A stretch of DNA of 64,000 nt from Synechococcales cyanobacterium CNB (GTDB lineage: Bacteria; Planctomycetota; Phycisphaerae; Phycisphaerales; UBA1924), in NCBI GenBank assembly GCA_030263455.1, contig SZOZ01000002.1, forward strand, positions 594,233 through 658,232. Direction: 5' to 3'. This document shows positions 52,961 through 61,825 of the stretch, piece by piece. Position numbers and translations under genes: made by a program. Each line of letters begins with the position of its first letter. Positions within the stretch are counted from its first letter, which is position 1. The notes under the pieces are model-generated. The model was not told the origin of the DNA. It was given only the letters and a program-made list of their open reading frames with translations, and did no database searches.

Positions 52961-53236
52961 TCACTCTTCCTCGAACCCGGACGCGACGAGTTGGCTGAGT
53001 GCTTTGCAGGCCTGCTCGGCGTCGTCGCCCTCGGCCGTGACTTCGAGTTTGGTGCCCTTGGTGGCGGCGAGCATCATCATCTGCATGATGGACTTGCCGT
53101 CGACCTCCTGGTCGCCCTTTCGGACGCGGACGGCGGCCTTGAAGGCGGAAGCGGCGTCCACGAACGACATCGCCGGGCGCGCGTGCAGCCCGAGGCGATT
53201 GACGATCGTGACCGTGACCGTGCAGCGGTTGGGCAC
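52961..53236 (-). CDS. ptsH: HPr-family phosphocarrier protein
   Basis: The 91-residue protein carries His18 in NRLGLHARPAM, the phosphorylation site used by enzyme I. Ser49 in GKSIMQMMML is the position of the HPr-kinase site. It passes phosphate between PTS proteins. With PtsN and HPF genes directly upstream on the same strand, this looks like a regulatory PTS, not a sugar importer. Enzyme I is not in the window. It could equally be called NPr. Confidence 0.93.
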   Translation of the reverse strand: MPNRCTVTVTIVNRLGLHARPAMSFVDAASAFKAAVRVRKGDQEVDGKSIMQMMMLAATKGTKLEVTAEGDDAEQACKALSQLVASGFEEE

Positions 53237-53291
53237 ACCCGACCCCCCGCGCTCGCGGAGCGGCGCAGGCTCCCGCGAGACGCGTTGTTGA

Positions 53292-53768
53292 TTACCCGGC
53301 GAGTTGCTGGCTGTCGGCCTCTTCGAGCAGGGTCTTGACGTCGTCGACGGAGGTCGCCTGTCGAAGGAACCTGCGGAAGGTGTCCTTGCTCAGGTTCTTG
53401 AAGATGACCTCCATCGCCTGGAGGTGCTCCTCGGGCCGGTCGTCGGGGCTGAGGAGGAGAAAGACGGAGTAGACGGGCTGCCTGTCGAGGGCGTTGAAGT
53501 CCACGCCGCGCTGCGAGAGGCCGATGGCGGCGGCCATGCCCTTGATGGCCTTGTGCTTCACGTGCGGGACGGCGACGCCCTTGCCGAAGCCGGTGGAACC
53601 TTTCTGCTCGCGTTCGAGGATGGCGCGGATGAGGTCGGGCTGGACGTTCGCGGGCACCGACCCCGCGGCGACGAGGGCCGCGACCAGTTCCGCGACGACG
53701 TCGTCCCGCTCGGAAGCAGCGAGAGAGGGAACGATGGCGCCTTCAACGACGATTTCGGTCAGTTTCAT
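53292..53768 (-). CDS. ptsN: PTS EIIA-type regulatory protein (PtsN)
   Basis: The 158-residue EIIA-Ntr/fructose-type domain has His69 in GKGVAVPHVKH as phospho-acceptor, LEREQKGSTGFG before it, and PVYSVFLLLSPDDRPEEHLQ and FLRQATSVDDV later. Start ATG 53768 (MKLTEIVVEG). In proteobacteria it modulates K+ transport and nitrogen regulation through HPr-like donors. Here it lies between the HPr and HPF genes, the same grouping seen around rpoN elsewhere, though rpoN itself is absent. Confidence 0.92.
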   Translation of the reverse strand: MKLTEIVVEGAIVPSLAASERDDVVAELVAALVAAGSVPANVQPDLIRAILEREQKGSTGFGKGVAVPHVKHKAIKGMAAAIGLSQRGVDFNALDRQPVYSVFLLLSPDDRPEEHLQAMEVIFKNLSKDTFRRFLRQATSVDDVKTLLEEADSQQLAG

Positions 53769-53815
53769 GCGTGTGGTCCGCGACGTGAGAGGGGGGGCGG
53801 CTGCGTCCTGCACGC

Positions 53816-54124
53816 TCACCGCTTGCCCATCTTGAGACGCTCCTTGAAATCGGTGAGTTGCCGGGCCGCCTTGTCGATCACGAGGTCGATCGCGGCGTAC
53901 AGGTCCTCGTCGCGGGCGTGCGCGACGAAGTTGTCGTGCTTCTCGACGTCCACGACCAGCTCGGCGTCGAACTCGGCGTGGCGGTGATGGTTCTCGCGGG
54001 CGAGGGTGAGCGTGACGCTCTGCGTGCCGTCGAAATAGCGGGGGAGTTTCTCGCACTTGGACTGCGCGTGGGTGCGGATGGCGTCCGTGACCTCGACTCC
54101 TCGACCCACGACATCGATGCGCAT
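53816..54124 (-). CDS. hpf: Ribosome hibernation-promoting factor (short HPF/YfiA type)
   Basis: The 102-residue protein has the beta-alpha-beta-beta-beta-alpha fold pattern: MRIDVVGRGVEVTDAIRTHAQ, LPRYFDGTQSVTLTLARENHHRHAEF and DEDLYAAIDLVIDKAARQL. The last helix is basic (RLKMGKR). It binds the 30S subunit and stops translation in starved cells. It lacks the C-terminal dimerisation domain of long HPF, so it is the short form. It is 47 bp before ptsN. Confidence 0.92.
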   Translation of the reverse strand: MRIDVVGRGVEVTDAIRTHAQSKCEKLPRYFDGTQSVTLTLARENHHRHAEFDAELVVDVEKHDNFVAHARDEDLYAAIDLVIDKAARQLTDFKERLKMGKR

Positions 54125-54184
54125 GGCCTCTCCTCGGCGGCTTGCGGTTGGCGCCCGCGGAACTCGCGGCGAGCGCGGGGTCCA

Positions 54185-55087
54185 TCATACGCCCGGCGGG
54201 GGCTTGGCCGACCCGCCCGGGGCGTCGTCGGCGGGCGGCCCCGCCGACGCAGGCCCGTCCCCCTTGGGCAGGGGCTTGACGCCCGGCGGGAGTTGCGATT
54301 CGGGGATCAGCACGCCGCCGGTGACGAAGAAGCGGATCGCCTCCTCGACCGAGATCGGCAGGTCGATCACCTCCTTCGCGGGAACGTTGATCGTGAAGCC
54401 TGTGAACGGCGTGGGCGTGGAGGGGATGAAGATGGTGATGACCGGCTCGCCGGTGTGCTCATGGACGGCGCGGAGGGAACTGCTGGTCATCAGGCCCACG
54501 GTCCAGATGCCCTTGCGCGGGTACTCGACCAACACGACGCGGTTGAAGGCGATCGGCGTGTCGCCCATGATCATCTGGACGACCTGCTTGACGTGCGGAT
54601 ACACCTGCTTGAAGCCGGGGATTTTCGCGAGCAGCGCCTCCAGCCGCTCGTAGACGCGCCGGCCGAGGTAGCCCCCGAGGAGCAGCCCCGCAAAGTAGAT
54701 GAGAATGATCGCGACAACAAGGCCCGAGGCTTCGAGGTACCAGTGGTCGTCCCACGCCTCGCGGAACTTCTCCCGTCGCATCAGCGTGCGGACGCGCTCG
54801 TCGGACATCTGCGCCATCCCGCGGAACATGCGGACACGGCGCGCGTCGGCGATCTCGGCGTCCGTGACGCGGAACCACGAGGGAAGGCGCGAGTCGGGCA
54901 CGACGCGAGGCGTGATCTCGATGATCGCCATGCGGACGCCGCGGTTGATCGGCTGCCCCACGTTGTTCATCAGAAAGTTGAACAACTGAACGAGAATCCA
55001 CAGGGTGAGCGCGGAAGGGAGCAGGATCGCCAGGCCGCGGCCGAAGAACCGCTTGAAGTCGCTGGTGAAGGTTCTGCGCTCGCTCAT
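54185..55087 (-). CDS. DUF502 membrane protein
   Basis: The 300-residue protein has two membrane helices, GLAILLPSALTLWILVQLFNF near 18-40 and LVVAIILIYFAGLLLGGYLG near 115-140. The conserved soluble part follows (KIPGFKQVYPHVKQVVQMI, VVLVEYPRKGIWTVGLMT, TIFIPSTPTPFTGFTINVP and the ISVEEAIRFFVTGGV end), which is diagnostic of DUF502. Function is unknown. An insertion of about 60 residues between the helices is longer than usual. The Pro/Gly-rich tail is disordered. ATG 55087 (MSERRTFTSD) is chosen over a longer form. Confidence 0.9.
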   Translation of the reverse strand: MSERRTFTSDFKRFFGRGLAILLPSALTLWILVQLFNFLMNNVGQPINRGVRMAIIEITPRVVPDSRLPSWFRVTDAEIADARRVRMFRGMAQMSDERVRTLMRREKFREAWDDHWYLEASGLVVAIILIYFAGLLLGGYLGRRVYERLEALLAKIPGFKQVYPHVKQVVQMIMGDTPIAFNRVVLVEYPRKGIWTVGLMTSSSLRAVHEHTGEPVITIFIPSTPTPFTGFTINVPAKEVIDLPISVEEAIRFFVTGGVLIPESQLPPGVKPLPKGDGPASAGPPADDAPGGSAKPPPGV

Positions 55088-55184
55088 GGCGTGTGGCCCG
55101 TGCGTGGAGGGGTGCGGTGCGCGGGTCGCGGCGTGGCGGGCAGCGGGGGCGCGGATCATCGCGCGGGCGAGTCAAGACCGAGAA

Positions 55185-55258
55185 TGGGCCTAACAGGACT
55201 CGAACCTGTGACCTCGCCCTTATCAGGGGCGCGCTCTAGCCAGCTGAGCTATAGGCCC
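55185..55258 (-). tRNA. tRNA-Ile (anticodon GAT)
   Basis: On the complement, acceptor GGGCCTA pairs with TAGGCCC and the discriminator is A. The D arm is AGCTCAGCTGGCTAGAGC. The anticodon loop CTGATAA holds GAT. The T arm is CACAGGTTCGAGTCCTGT-like. CCA is not encoded. Confidence 0.97.
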
Positions 55259-55333
55259 GCACACGCCGCGCTCCCGCGGCTGGGGTGGAGAGTATACGAG
55301 GATGCGATGGAAGTCACCCGCCGCGGTATCGCC

Positions 55334-57280
55334 TCACCCCTCGGTAAGCAGCGAGAGCACGAACTCCGCACCCTGCCCTCGAGTGCGCGCGAGCCGGAGG
55401 TCGCCGCCTGCTGCCCGCGCCAGGCCGCGTGAGAGAGCGAGGCCCAGGCCCAGGCCAGGGGTGGCGGCGTCGGCGTCGCGAGCGGCCCGGACAAAGGGGC
55501 TGAAGATGCGTCGCCGTTCCGCCCGCGGCACGCCCGGGCCGAAGTCGCGCAGGCGCACCTCGACCCGGTTGTCACGTCGGCGGGCGCGCAGCAGCAGACG
55601 CCGGTCGCCGGCCCCGGCAGCGTACTTGCAGGCGTTGTCCACGAGATTCGTCAGGATGCGCTCGACCGAGGCGCGATCGCCACGCAGCCGCGCGCCGTTG
55701 AGGTGGTTCAGATTCGCCTGCAGCGTCAGGCCGCATCGGGCGGCGCGCTCGGCGAGAGCAGGGACGATCCCGCCGAGCAGCTCGACGGCGTCGAAGGCGT
55801 CCGAAGCGTTGGGGGCTTTGGCCCGACGCCGCGCACCCAGACGGGCGTACTCGAGGACACTCTCGACGATGGCCGCGAGTCGCTGGGACTCGGCCTTCAG
55901 CGTGGTCAGGTAGCCTCGCTGGCGTTCACCCTCCGGCACCATGCCGTCGGCAAGCATCTGGGAGTAGAGGCAGAAGGTCGTGAGCGGCGTGCGGAGTTCG
56001 TGGGTAACGGCCGAGACGAAGCGGCCGCGGCGTTCGGAGAGGGCGAGCGAGGCGCGGAGCACAAGCCCGATGGCGACGACCGCCGCGAGCACGGCGATCC
56101 AGGAAACGACGAGCGTGATGCGGGTGGGTGTCACGACGGGCACGAGGGCCGCGGCCCAGTCGCCCGGCACGAGTCCCGCCGGGATGCCCGCGAGCATCAA
56201 GCCGGGCTCAAGGGGGGGGGACGGGCCGCCCGTCAGTCGCGCGTCGGGCGTGCCTTCGAGGCCCGGCCTCAGTTGAGCGGCGGGCAGAAGGTCGGCCACA
56301 GAACGCAGGAGCATCGAGCGCAACGCCGGCCAATCGATCCAGAAGCCTTGCAGGGTCTCACGCCCCTCGACGCGGACGGCACGGACGAACACGAGTTCCG
56401 GGCGTGCGTTGGCCGTGTCGGCCAGCCAGACGGGCATGAGCGGGCCGGTCTCGACGGCGGACGCGGCGAGCGAGTCGAGCGCTTGCGCGCCGAGCGTGAG
56501 CGGTTCGGTAGCGGGCTGTGTCGCTTCTGTCTTGACGAGGTAGCCCGCGGGCGGTGGGGTGGCGGTCTGCGCTCTGTCGGCGTCCTCGAACCGCTGCTGC
56601 TGGGCCGCCCCGCGCGCGATCTCCGCGGCCTGCTGGCGCGCCTCGTACTCGGCGTCGCCCTTCGAGAGCGTCGCTGCGGGCACGCGCAAGCGAGCGCCCG
56701 CCTCCCCGGGGAACTCCTCCATGTGCAGTCGCTCCATGTGCAGTCGCCCGGGTCTGATCGCTTCAATGTTTCCTTCGGCCAACGCGCTGCCGCGCACCAT
56801 CGCCGTCAGCGCGAGGAGCCGACGCTCGGCGTCGAGCACCTGCGCCGCCGGCACGTAGGCTGCCTCGGCCTGGTCGCGCATGTTGCCCGTCGGGACCTGC
56901 GGCGAGACGAGCCAGCCATTGTCGGAGACCTCGAAGTGCAGCAGGATCGGAGCCGCAGGGCCGGTCAGCAGGGGCGACGGCACCAGCACCTCCCCCGGCA
57001 GCACTTCCTCCCACATCCGCGTGTACGCCCGTTCGGCAGGGTAGAAGGCTCGGTACTGGAAGTACGGGCGCGCGGCCTCGGCGGCGATGATCGGCGCGAG
57101 CAGCGAGTCCATCCGCCACAACGCGAGCCGGATCGACTCCTGCTGGCGGGCGTGGCGCTGGGCCTCGGCCTCGCGCCGCTCCAGCCGGACCATCTGCCAC
57201 GTCACCCACCCCAGACCGTCGATGACCAGCAGCACGCAGACGGCGTAGACGACCCAGGTCAGGCGGCGCGATCCGGTCAC
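55334..57280 (-). CDS. Membrane sensor histidine kinase
   Basis: The 648-residue kinase starts at GTG 57280, overlapping the response-regulator stop as GTGA, so the pair is translationally coupled. Two membrane helices (LTWVVYAVCVLLVIDGLGW near 7-25 and ITLVVSWIAVLAAVVAIGLVL near 385-405) bracket a periplasmic sensor of about 360 residues with no known fold. His427 in VTHELRTPL is the phosphorylation site. N box LTNLVDNACKYA, GPGV and GLGLGLALSRGL complete the ATPase. It signals to the downstream-named regulator at 57277-57996. Confidence 0.93.
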   Translation of the reverse strand: MTGSRRLTWVVYAVCVLLVIDGLGWVTWQMVRLERREAEAQRHARQQESIRLALWRMDSLLAPIIAAEAARPYFQYRAFYPAERAYTRMWEEVLPGEVLVPSPLLTGPAAPILLHFEVSDNGWLVSPQVPTGNMRDQAEAAYVPAAQVLDAERRLLALTAMVRGSALAEGNIEAIRPGRLHMERLHMEEFPGEAGARLRVPAATLSKGDAEYEARQQAAEIARGAAQQQRFEDADRAQTATPPPAGYLVKTEATQPATEPLTLGAQALDSLAASAVETGPLMPVWLADTANARPELVFVRAVRVEGRETLQGFWIDWPALRSMLLRSVADLLPAAQLRPGLEGTPDARLTGGPSPPLEPGLMLAGIPAGLVPGDWAAALVPVVTPTRITLVVSWIAVLAAVVAIGLVLRASLALSERRGRFVSAVTHELRTPLTTFCLYSQMLADGMVPEGERQRGYLTTLKAESQRLAAIVESVLEYARLGARRRAKAPNASDAFDAVELLGGIVPALAERAARCGLTLQANLNHLNGARLRGDRASVERILTNLVDNACKYAAGAGDRRLLLRARRRDNRVEVRLRDFGPGVPRAERRRIFSPFVRAARDADAATPGLGLGLALSRGLARAAGGDLRLARTRGQGAEFVLSLLTEG

Positions 57281-57996
57281 GGCGATGCCTCTGCCCCCTC
57301 GGGCGCGGCGGCGAGCATATAGCCCCGCCCGCGCACGGTGACGATGAACCGCGGCTCGGCCGCGTTGTCGCGGAGCTGCTCGCGCAGGCGGGCGACGGCC
57401 ATGTCCACGGTGCGGGTCTGCATGCCGCGCGGGTCGATGCCCCACACGCGCAGCAGGAGTTCGTCGCGCGAGATGGCCCGCCCGCGGTTGTGCGCGAGAT
57501 ACGCGAGCAGGTCCGCCTCGCGCTCGGGCAGGACGATGCGCGAACCGTCGGCGCGGATGAGTTCACGGCGCTCGAAATCCAAGGTGCAGCCGGCGATGCT
57601 GAGCGTGCGCAGCGGCTGTGGGCGTTCCGCGCTGCGGCGCAGCACGGCCTCGACGCGGGCGATGAGTTCGGACGCGCCGAATGGCTTGACGACGTAGTCG
57701 TCCGCGCCGAGGCGCAGGCCGCGCACCTTGTCCTCCTGCTCCCCGCGGGCGGTGAGGAAGATGACGGGGAGCGAGGGGCGGACCCGGCGGAGCCGCTCGA
57801 GCACGGTCATCCCGTCGAGACCGGGCATGAGCACGTCGAGCAGGACGATGTCCACGTCCGCGCTGCTGGCGGTTTCGAGGCCGGAGAGACCCTCGGAGGC
57901 TTCGAGGACGGAGTAGCCGTGAAAGGCGAGGGCGTCGCAGACCCCGCGGCGGATCGCGTCGTCGTCCTCCACCACCAGCACGCGGGCTATGGGCAT
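57277..57996 (-). CDS. OmpR/PhoB-family response regulator
   Basis: The 239-residue protein has a receiver domain with Asp54 in IVLLDVLMPGLDG, acidic pocket VVEDDD, Thr in FLTARGE and Lys in VVKPFG. It also has a winged-helix output domain (LPEREADLLAYLAHNRGRAISRDELLLRVWG then VDMAVARLREQL and VRGRGYML). It activates or represses its target promoters when phosphorylated by the coupled kinase. ATG 57996 (MPIARVLVVED) is chosen for its match to the family start. The target genes are unknown; the VIT/VWA gene lies downstream of an intergenic element, on the same strand but upstream in transcription order. Confidence 0.94.
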   Translation of the reverse strand: MPIARVLVVEDDDAIRRGVCDALAFHGYSVLEASEGLSGLETASSADVDIVLLDVLMPGLDGMTVLERLRRVRPSLPVIFLTARGEQEDKVRGLRLGADDYVVKPFGASELIARVEAVLRRSAERPQPLRTLSIAGCTLDFERRELIRADGSRIVLPEREADLLAYLAHNRGRAISRDELLLRVWGIDPRGMQTRTVDMAVARLREQLRDNAAEPRFIVTVRGRGYMLAAAPEGAEASP

Positions 57997-58123
57997 GGCG
58001 CCTCCGGGGTCAGTGTACGCGGGAAGAGGAACACCCAGATCGCGGGGAAGAGCGGGGAGGACACGGCGAGGTGAACCCGCCACGGATGGGCATGGATGAA
58101 CGCCGGTGAAACCGGCTGACAGC

Positions 58124-58243
58124 GAAGAGAACCTGAGATCGGGGCGTTGGGGCTTGAGACTCCGAGTGTCGGCATCCAGGCCTCAGCTTCCGGATTCCGG
58201 GTCATCCATGCGCGCCCGTGTCCACCCGTAGCAGGTTCTCTTC
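58124..58243. repeat. Inverted-repeat element between the regulator and VIT/VWA genes
   Basis: GAAGAGAACCTG (58124-58135) is perfectly inverted as CAGGTTCTCTTC (58232-58243). Further out, CACGGATGGGCATGGATGA on the left has an imperfect inverted match (TCATCCATG...CCGTGTCCACCCGT) on the right. The whole of 57997-58278 has no gene. It may be a non-autonomous repeat or a structured RNA. Confidence 0.55.
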
Positions 58244-58278
58244 TCTGTTCCCACCTCGTCACTCCGTCACTCTCCGCT

Positions 58279-60669
58279 TCACGCCGGCCCCTTGATGAGC
58301 GTTCGCTTGCCGTCGAGCAGCAGGTACAGGTCGCCACTGACAGCCAGGATGCTCTGGCGGCCTTCGCGGGCGAAGCGCCGGGCGAGGTCGAAGTACGCGT
58401 CGGTGCCGAACTCGACGACGGCCTCGGCCTCCTCGTTCTCGTGCTCGAGCATCTCGGCGTCCACCCAGCGCAGGCCGCGCTGGTAGAGCGTCCGGTCCGC
58501 GACCTGCTTGACGGAGGCTATCTGCGCAGCAGCGAGCGCTCCGCCGTTCGCCCTGACGTCCCCCCCCGCGAACATGACCTGCCGACGGTTCAGCGACTTC
58601 TGGTCGATCTGGGCGTTGAGGTTGGCCTCTTTCGCCACCGCGCCGCCGCCCGCGCGGTCGCTCCGGGCTTCGGCCACCAGGTCGTACTGGCGCTGGCGGT
58701 ACGCGTCTCGCTGCGGCGAGTCGGGGAGTCCGGCATCGCCGCCACCGCGCGACAACCGCAGCACCAGGCCCAGGTCGATCTCGGGCGCGCCGGCGAATTC
58801 GGGCGTCCCCGGTTCCGCTGCCAGAAACGCCGTGTACTCCGTCAGGATGCCGTACTCGATCGACAGCCGGATCACCTCGTCCACGAGTTCCTTGATCCGC
58901 GGGTCGTCTTCGCGGCGCTCGCGCGTGGGCAGGCCCGCGTCCGCGCCCGACTGTCGGATCTCGTCGAGCAGCACGGCGATGCGCCGGCTTGCCCACAGCC
59001 GAGGCACGAAACTGTTCCGCGGGCTGGCCTTGTCGAGCGCAAAGGTGAACTCGAACGATCGCAGCTCGCCCGTCGCGTCCATGCCGCTCAGCACGAACGT
59101 GACCGGCTGGTTCGTCAGGTGTTGCCCCAGGATGACCAGCTGGTCGCCGTCGAAGACGTCCGGGAGTTCCGAGGGCATGAGCTGGCGCAGCGGCTGACCG
59201 GCGACTTTCGAGGGGTCTGCGGCGCGGTAGGTGAGCGTGGGCGATGCGAGCACGGGGCCGCGCAGTCGCCGGAAGACCTGCCCGACCTTCACCTCGACGT
59301 CCTCCTTCGGCAGCACGAAGGTGCTGGTGGCGCGGGTCGATCGCGCCAGCGCGGAGAGCAGCGGCGTGTTCACGTCGTAGCCCACGCCGAAGGTGAAGAC
59401 GCGGCGCTTGTGCGTGTTCGCCGAGAGCGCGGCCTCACGGATCGCGCCCTCTCGCCGCTCGCCGACCGTCGGCAGGCCGTCGGTCAGGAACAGCACGATC
59501 GGCAGGCAGCCCTCCGTGACGGGCGGCCGCAGAGCGGTGAGCAGAGCGTCGTGGATGTTGGTGCCGCCCATCGCCTGCATCGCGCCGACGTACTCGCGGG
59601 CGCGGGCGATCGTCTCGGCGTTCTTGAGCACGGGCTGCGGTGCGAACGCCTCGATGGTGTCCGAGTAGTCGATGATGTTGAACGCTTCGCCCTCGTCGAG
59701 GGCCTCGATGATCATCAGTGCGGCGGCCCTTGCCTGGTCCATCTTCTCACCGCGCATGCTCCCGGAACGGTCGATGACGACCGTCACCTCCCGTCGCAGG
59801 GCGCGCGCCTTGCCGTTCTCGAGCGGCGGCAGCGCGGCCAGCAACAGGAAGTACCCGCCGTTCACGGACCCCGTCGGCGTCGCGCCGACGCGCGGATCGG
59901 GATAAGCGATGAGCGATGCGCTCGCGCCCCCGGCCTCGGGTCGAGCGAAGAGGTACGAGAGCCGAAACGCGCCAGGCTCCGTCGCGGCCCGCTCCGGCAC
60001 CGTGACGCGGATGCGCCCCGCCGACCGCTCGGTCACGATCTCATGCGTGGGCGAGTACACGGTGGTGACGGTGCGGTCGGTGCGGATCGTGACGCCCATC
60101 GACCACTTCACGTCGCCGGCCTCGAGCGACTCGCTGCGCGGGAAGGCGTAGTCGATCCGTTCGCCGTCGGCAGGCAGCACCTGCTCGTAGGTCAGGTGCA
60201 GACGCTGCGTGCCGTTGGCCGGCACGGGGAAGACGCTGGTGCGGATGAGGTTGTAGCCGATGAACTCGACGAGGCCGGGGTCGAGTGTGCGCCGAACGAT
60301 GTCGTCGTAGATGCGCCGGGCCTCGTCGCGCGGCAGGAGTTTGGCGACGCCCTCGTCGGGCAGGCCCTCGAGACGGAACTGGCGTACCGCCGAGCCATCC
60401 GGCACGGGCAGCAGCAGTTGCGCCTCCTGCGGGCGCGGGCCCGGGTTGCGGACGACGATGGTGACGGTCGTGGTGGCGATCTGCTCCCGGATGTCGGTTT
60501 CGACGCCGACGGATTCGAGCCGCACCGGGGCGTCGGGCAGGGGCAGGACGACGCGACGCTGGGGGATGATGACATTGTGCGGACCTCCGTCGGCCTGCTG
60601 CGCAACGCCTGGGAAGGGGGTCGCGAGGAACATGGCGAGCGCGAGCAGGCCGACGAGGAAACGCCGCAT
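58279..60669 (-). CDS. Secreted VIT and von Willebrand A domain protein
   Basis: The 796-residue product starts MRRFLVGLLALAMFLATPF with a signal peptide (cleavage near VAQ), after AAGGAG. A VIT domain occupies about 45-170 (VETDIREQIATTTVTIVVRNPG, EAQLLLPVPDGSAVRQFRLEG). A VWA domain follows with the MIDAS motif DRSGSM near 300, ALDEGEAFNIIDYSD and FLTDGLPTVGE. The C-terminal part, with ELVDEVIRLSIEYGILTEYTAFLA, is the one seen in bacterial inter-alpha-trypsin-inhibitor-like proteins. Such proteins bind divalent metal and partner proteins outside the cytoplasm. The partner is unknown. Confidence 0.92.
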   Translation of the reverse strand: MRRFLVGLLALAMFLATPFPGVAQQADGGPHNVIIPQRRVVLPLPDAPVRLESVGVETDIREQIATTTVTIVVRNPGPRPQEAQLLLPVPDGSAVRQFRLEGLPDEGVAKLLPRDEARRIYDDIVRRTLDPGLVEFIGYNLIRTSVFPVPANGTQRLHLTYEQVLPADGERIDYAFPRSESLEAGDVKWSMGVTIRTDRTVTTVYSPTHEIVTERSAGRIRVTVPERAATEPGAFRLSYLFARPEAGGASASLIAYPDPRVGATPTGSVNGGYFLLLAALPPLENGKARALRREVTVVIDRSGSMRGEKMDQARAAALMIIEALDEGEAFNIIDYSDTIEAFAPQPVLKNAETIARAREYVGAMQAMGGTNIHDALLTALRPPVTEGCLPIVLFLTDGLPTVGERREGAIREAALSANTHKRRVFTFGVGYDVNTPLLSALARSTRATSTFVLPKEDVEVKVGQVFRRLRGPVLASPTLTYRAADPSKVAGQPLRQLMPSELPDVFDGDQLVILGQHLTNQPVTFVLSGMDATGELRSFEFTFALDKASPRNSFVPRLWASRRIAVLLDEIRQSGADAGLPTRERREDDPRIKELVDEVIRLSIEYGILTEYTAFLAAEPGTPEFAGAPEIDLGLVLRLSRGGGDAGLPDSPQRDAYRQRQYDLVAEARSDRAGGGAVAKEANLNAQIDQKSLNRRQVMFAGGDVRANGGALAAAQIASVKQVADRTLYQRGLRWVDAEMLEHENEEAEAVVEFGTDAYFDLARRFAREGRQSILAVSGDLYLLLDGKRTLIKGPA

Positions 60670-60817
60670 GGCTGGCTCCTTCTGTCTGTGTGCGATGGCC
60701 GCACGCTCTTCTGTACCACCCGAATGGCGTTGGGGGCGCAACCGCTTTGTAACCCGCCGGGGAAGGCGAGCGAATCGGAAGTGGGGCGGGCCTCCCGCCG
60801 GCCTCTACGATGCTGCG

Positions 60818-61744
60818 ATGACCGACCTGAACGCCCTCTCCCTTCCCGAGTTGTTCGGCGCGCTCCGCGGCGACCTGGACGCGCTGGTGCGGGCGATGCA
60901 CCGCGAGGACCTCGGCCCGGATGGCGTGGACCTGACGAGCCTGGTCGCGGTAGACGAGGGCGCACGGCTGGACGCGACCATCGTGGCCCGCGAGGGGGGG
61001 GTCGCCTGCGGGCTGGCGGCGGTTCCCGCCGTGCTGGCGGTGTTCGCGCCGGGAACACGCTTCCAGCCGGCTGCACGCGACGGCGACACCGTGCGGGCGG
61101 GCGCGACGCTGGCACGCCTGTCCGGACCGGCGCGGGAACTGCTCGCGGCCGAACGCTCTCTGCTGAACCTCATCGGACGCCTGAGCGGCGTGGCGACCCG
61201 GACCGCGGCGTTCGTCAGGGCCATGGGGGAGGGTGCTCGCGCACGGCTGTACGACACGCGCAAGACCACGCCCGGGCTGCGCGGCCCGGAGAAGTACGCC
61301 GTGCGCTGCGGCGGCGGGTGGTGCCACCGCATCGGGCTGCACGACGCCGTGCTCATCAAGGACAACCACCTTGCCGGACTGACGCCGCAGCAGGTGGGCG
61401 AGCGCGTGCGCGAGGCCGCCCTGCGAGCGCGGGCGATGCGCCAGGCGGGGCGGCTCGTGCGGTTCGTCGAGGTCGAGGTCGATTCAGTCGAGCAGCTGGA
61501 CGCCGTGCTGGCCGTGGAGTCGGGGCTGGTCGACCTGGTGCTGCTCGACAACATGCCGCCCGTGACGCTGCGCGAGGCCGTGCGGAGGCGCGACGCCGCC
61601 GACTCGCGGATCGAGCTCGAAGCCTCCGGCGGCGTGACGCTCGAGACCATCCGTGAGATCGCCGCGACTGGCGTCGAGCGGATCAGCGCCGGGTCGATCA
61701 CGCACCACGCGGTGTGGCTCGACGTTGGGATGGACGCGGGGTGA
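60818..61744 (+). CDS. nadC: Nicotinate-nucleotide pyrophosphorylase (carboxylating)
   Basis: The enzyme makes nicotinate mononucleotide from quinolinate and PRPP in NAD synthesis. The 308-residue protein has MHREDLGPDGVDLTS near the start, ERSLLNLIGRLSGVATRT, DTRKTTPGLRGPEKYAVRCGGG, and the catalytic lysine region LIKDNHLAG. LLDNMPPVTLREAV and SGGVTLETIREIAATGVERIS follow. Length is normal. It is followed by birA 81 bp on, a common pairing of cofactor genes. It faces the VIT/VWA gene across 148 bp. Confidence 0.95.
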   Translation: MTDLNALSLPELFGALRGDLDALVRAMHREDLGPDGVDLTSLVAVDEGARLDATIVAREGGVACGLAAVPAVLAVFAPGTRFQPAARDGDTVRAGATLARLSGPARELLAAERSLLNLIGRLSGVATRTAAFVRAMGEGARARLYDTRKTTPGLRGPEKYAVRCGGGWCHRIGLHDAVLIKDNHLAGLTPQQVGERVREAALRARAMRQAGRLVRFVEVEVDSVEQLDAVLAVESGLVDLVLLDNMPPVTLREAVRRRDAADSRIELEASGGVTLETIREIAATGVERISAGSITHHAVWLDVGMDAG

Positions 61745-61825
61745 GGCCGATGGGAAGGCGGGGCGCTTGGTGACTGTGCAGGAGTGCAGGTTCGGCGTCC
61801 TGAATGTCCGCTGTCCGCTGTCATC

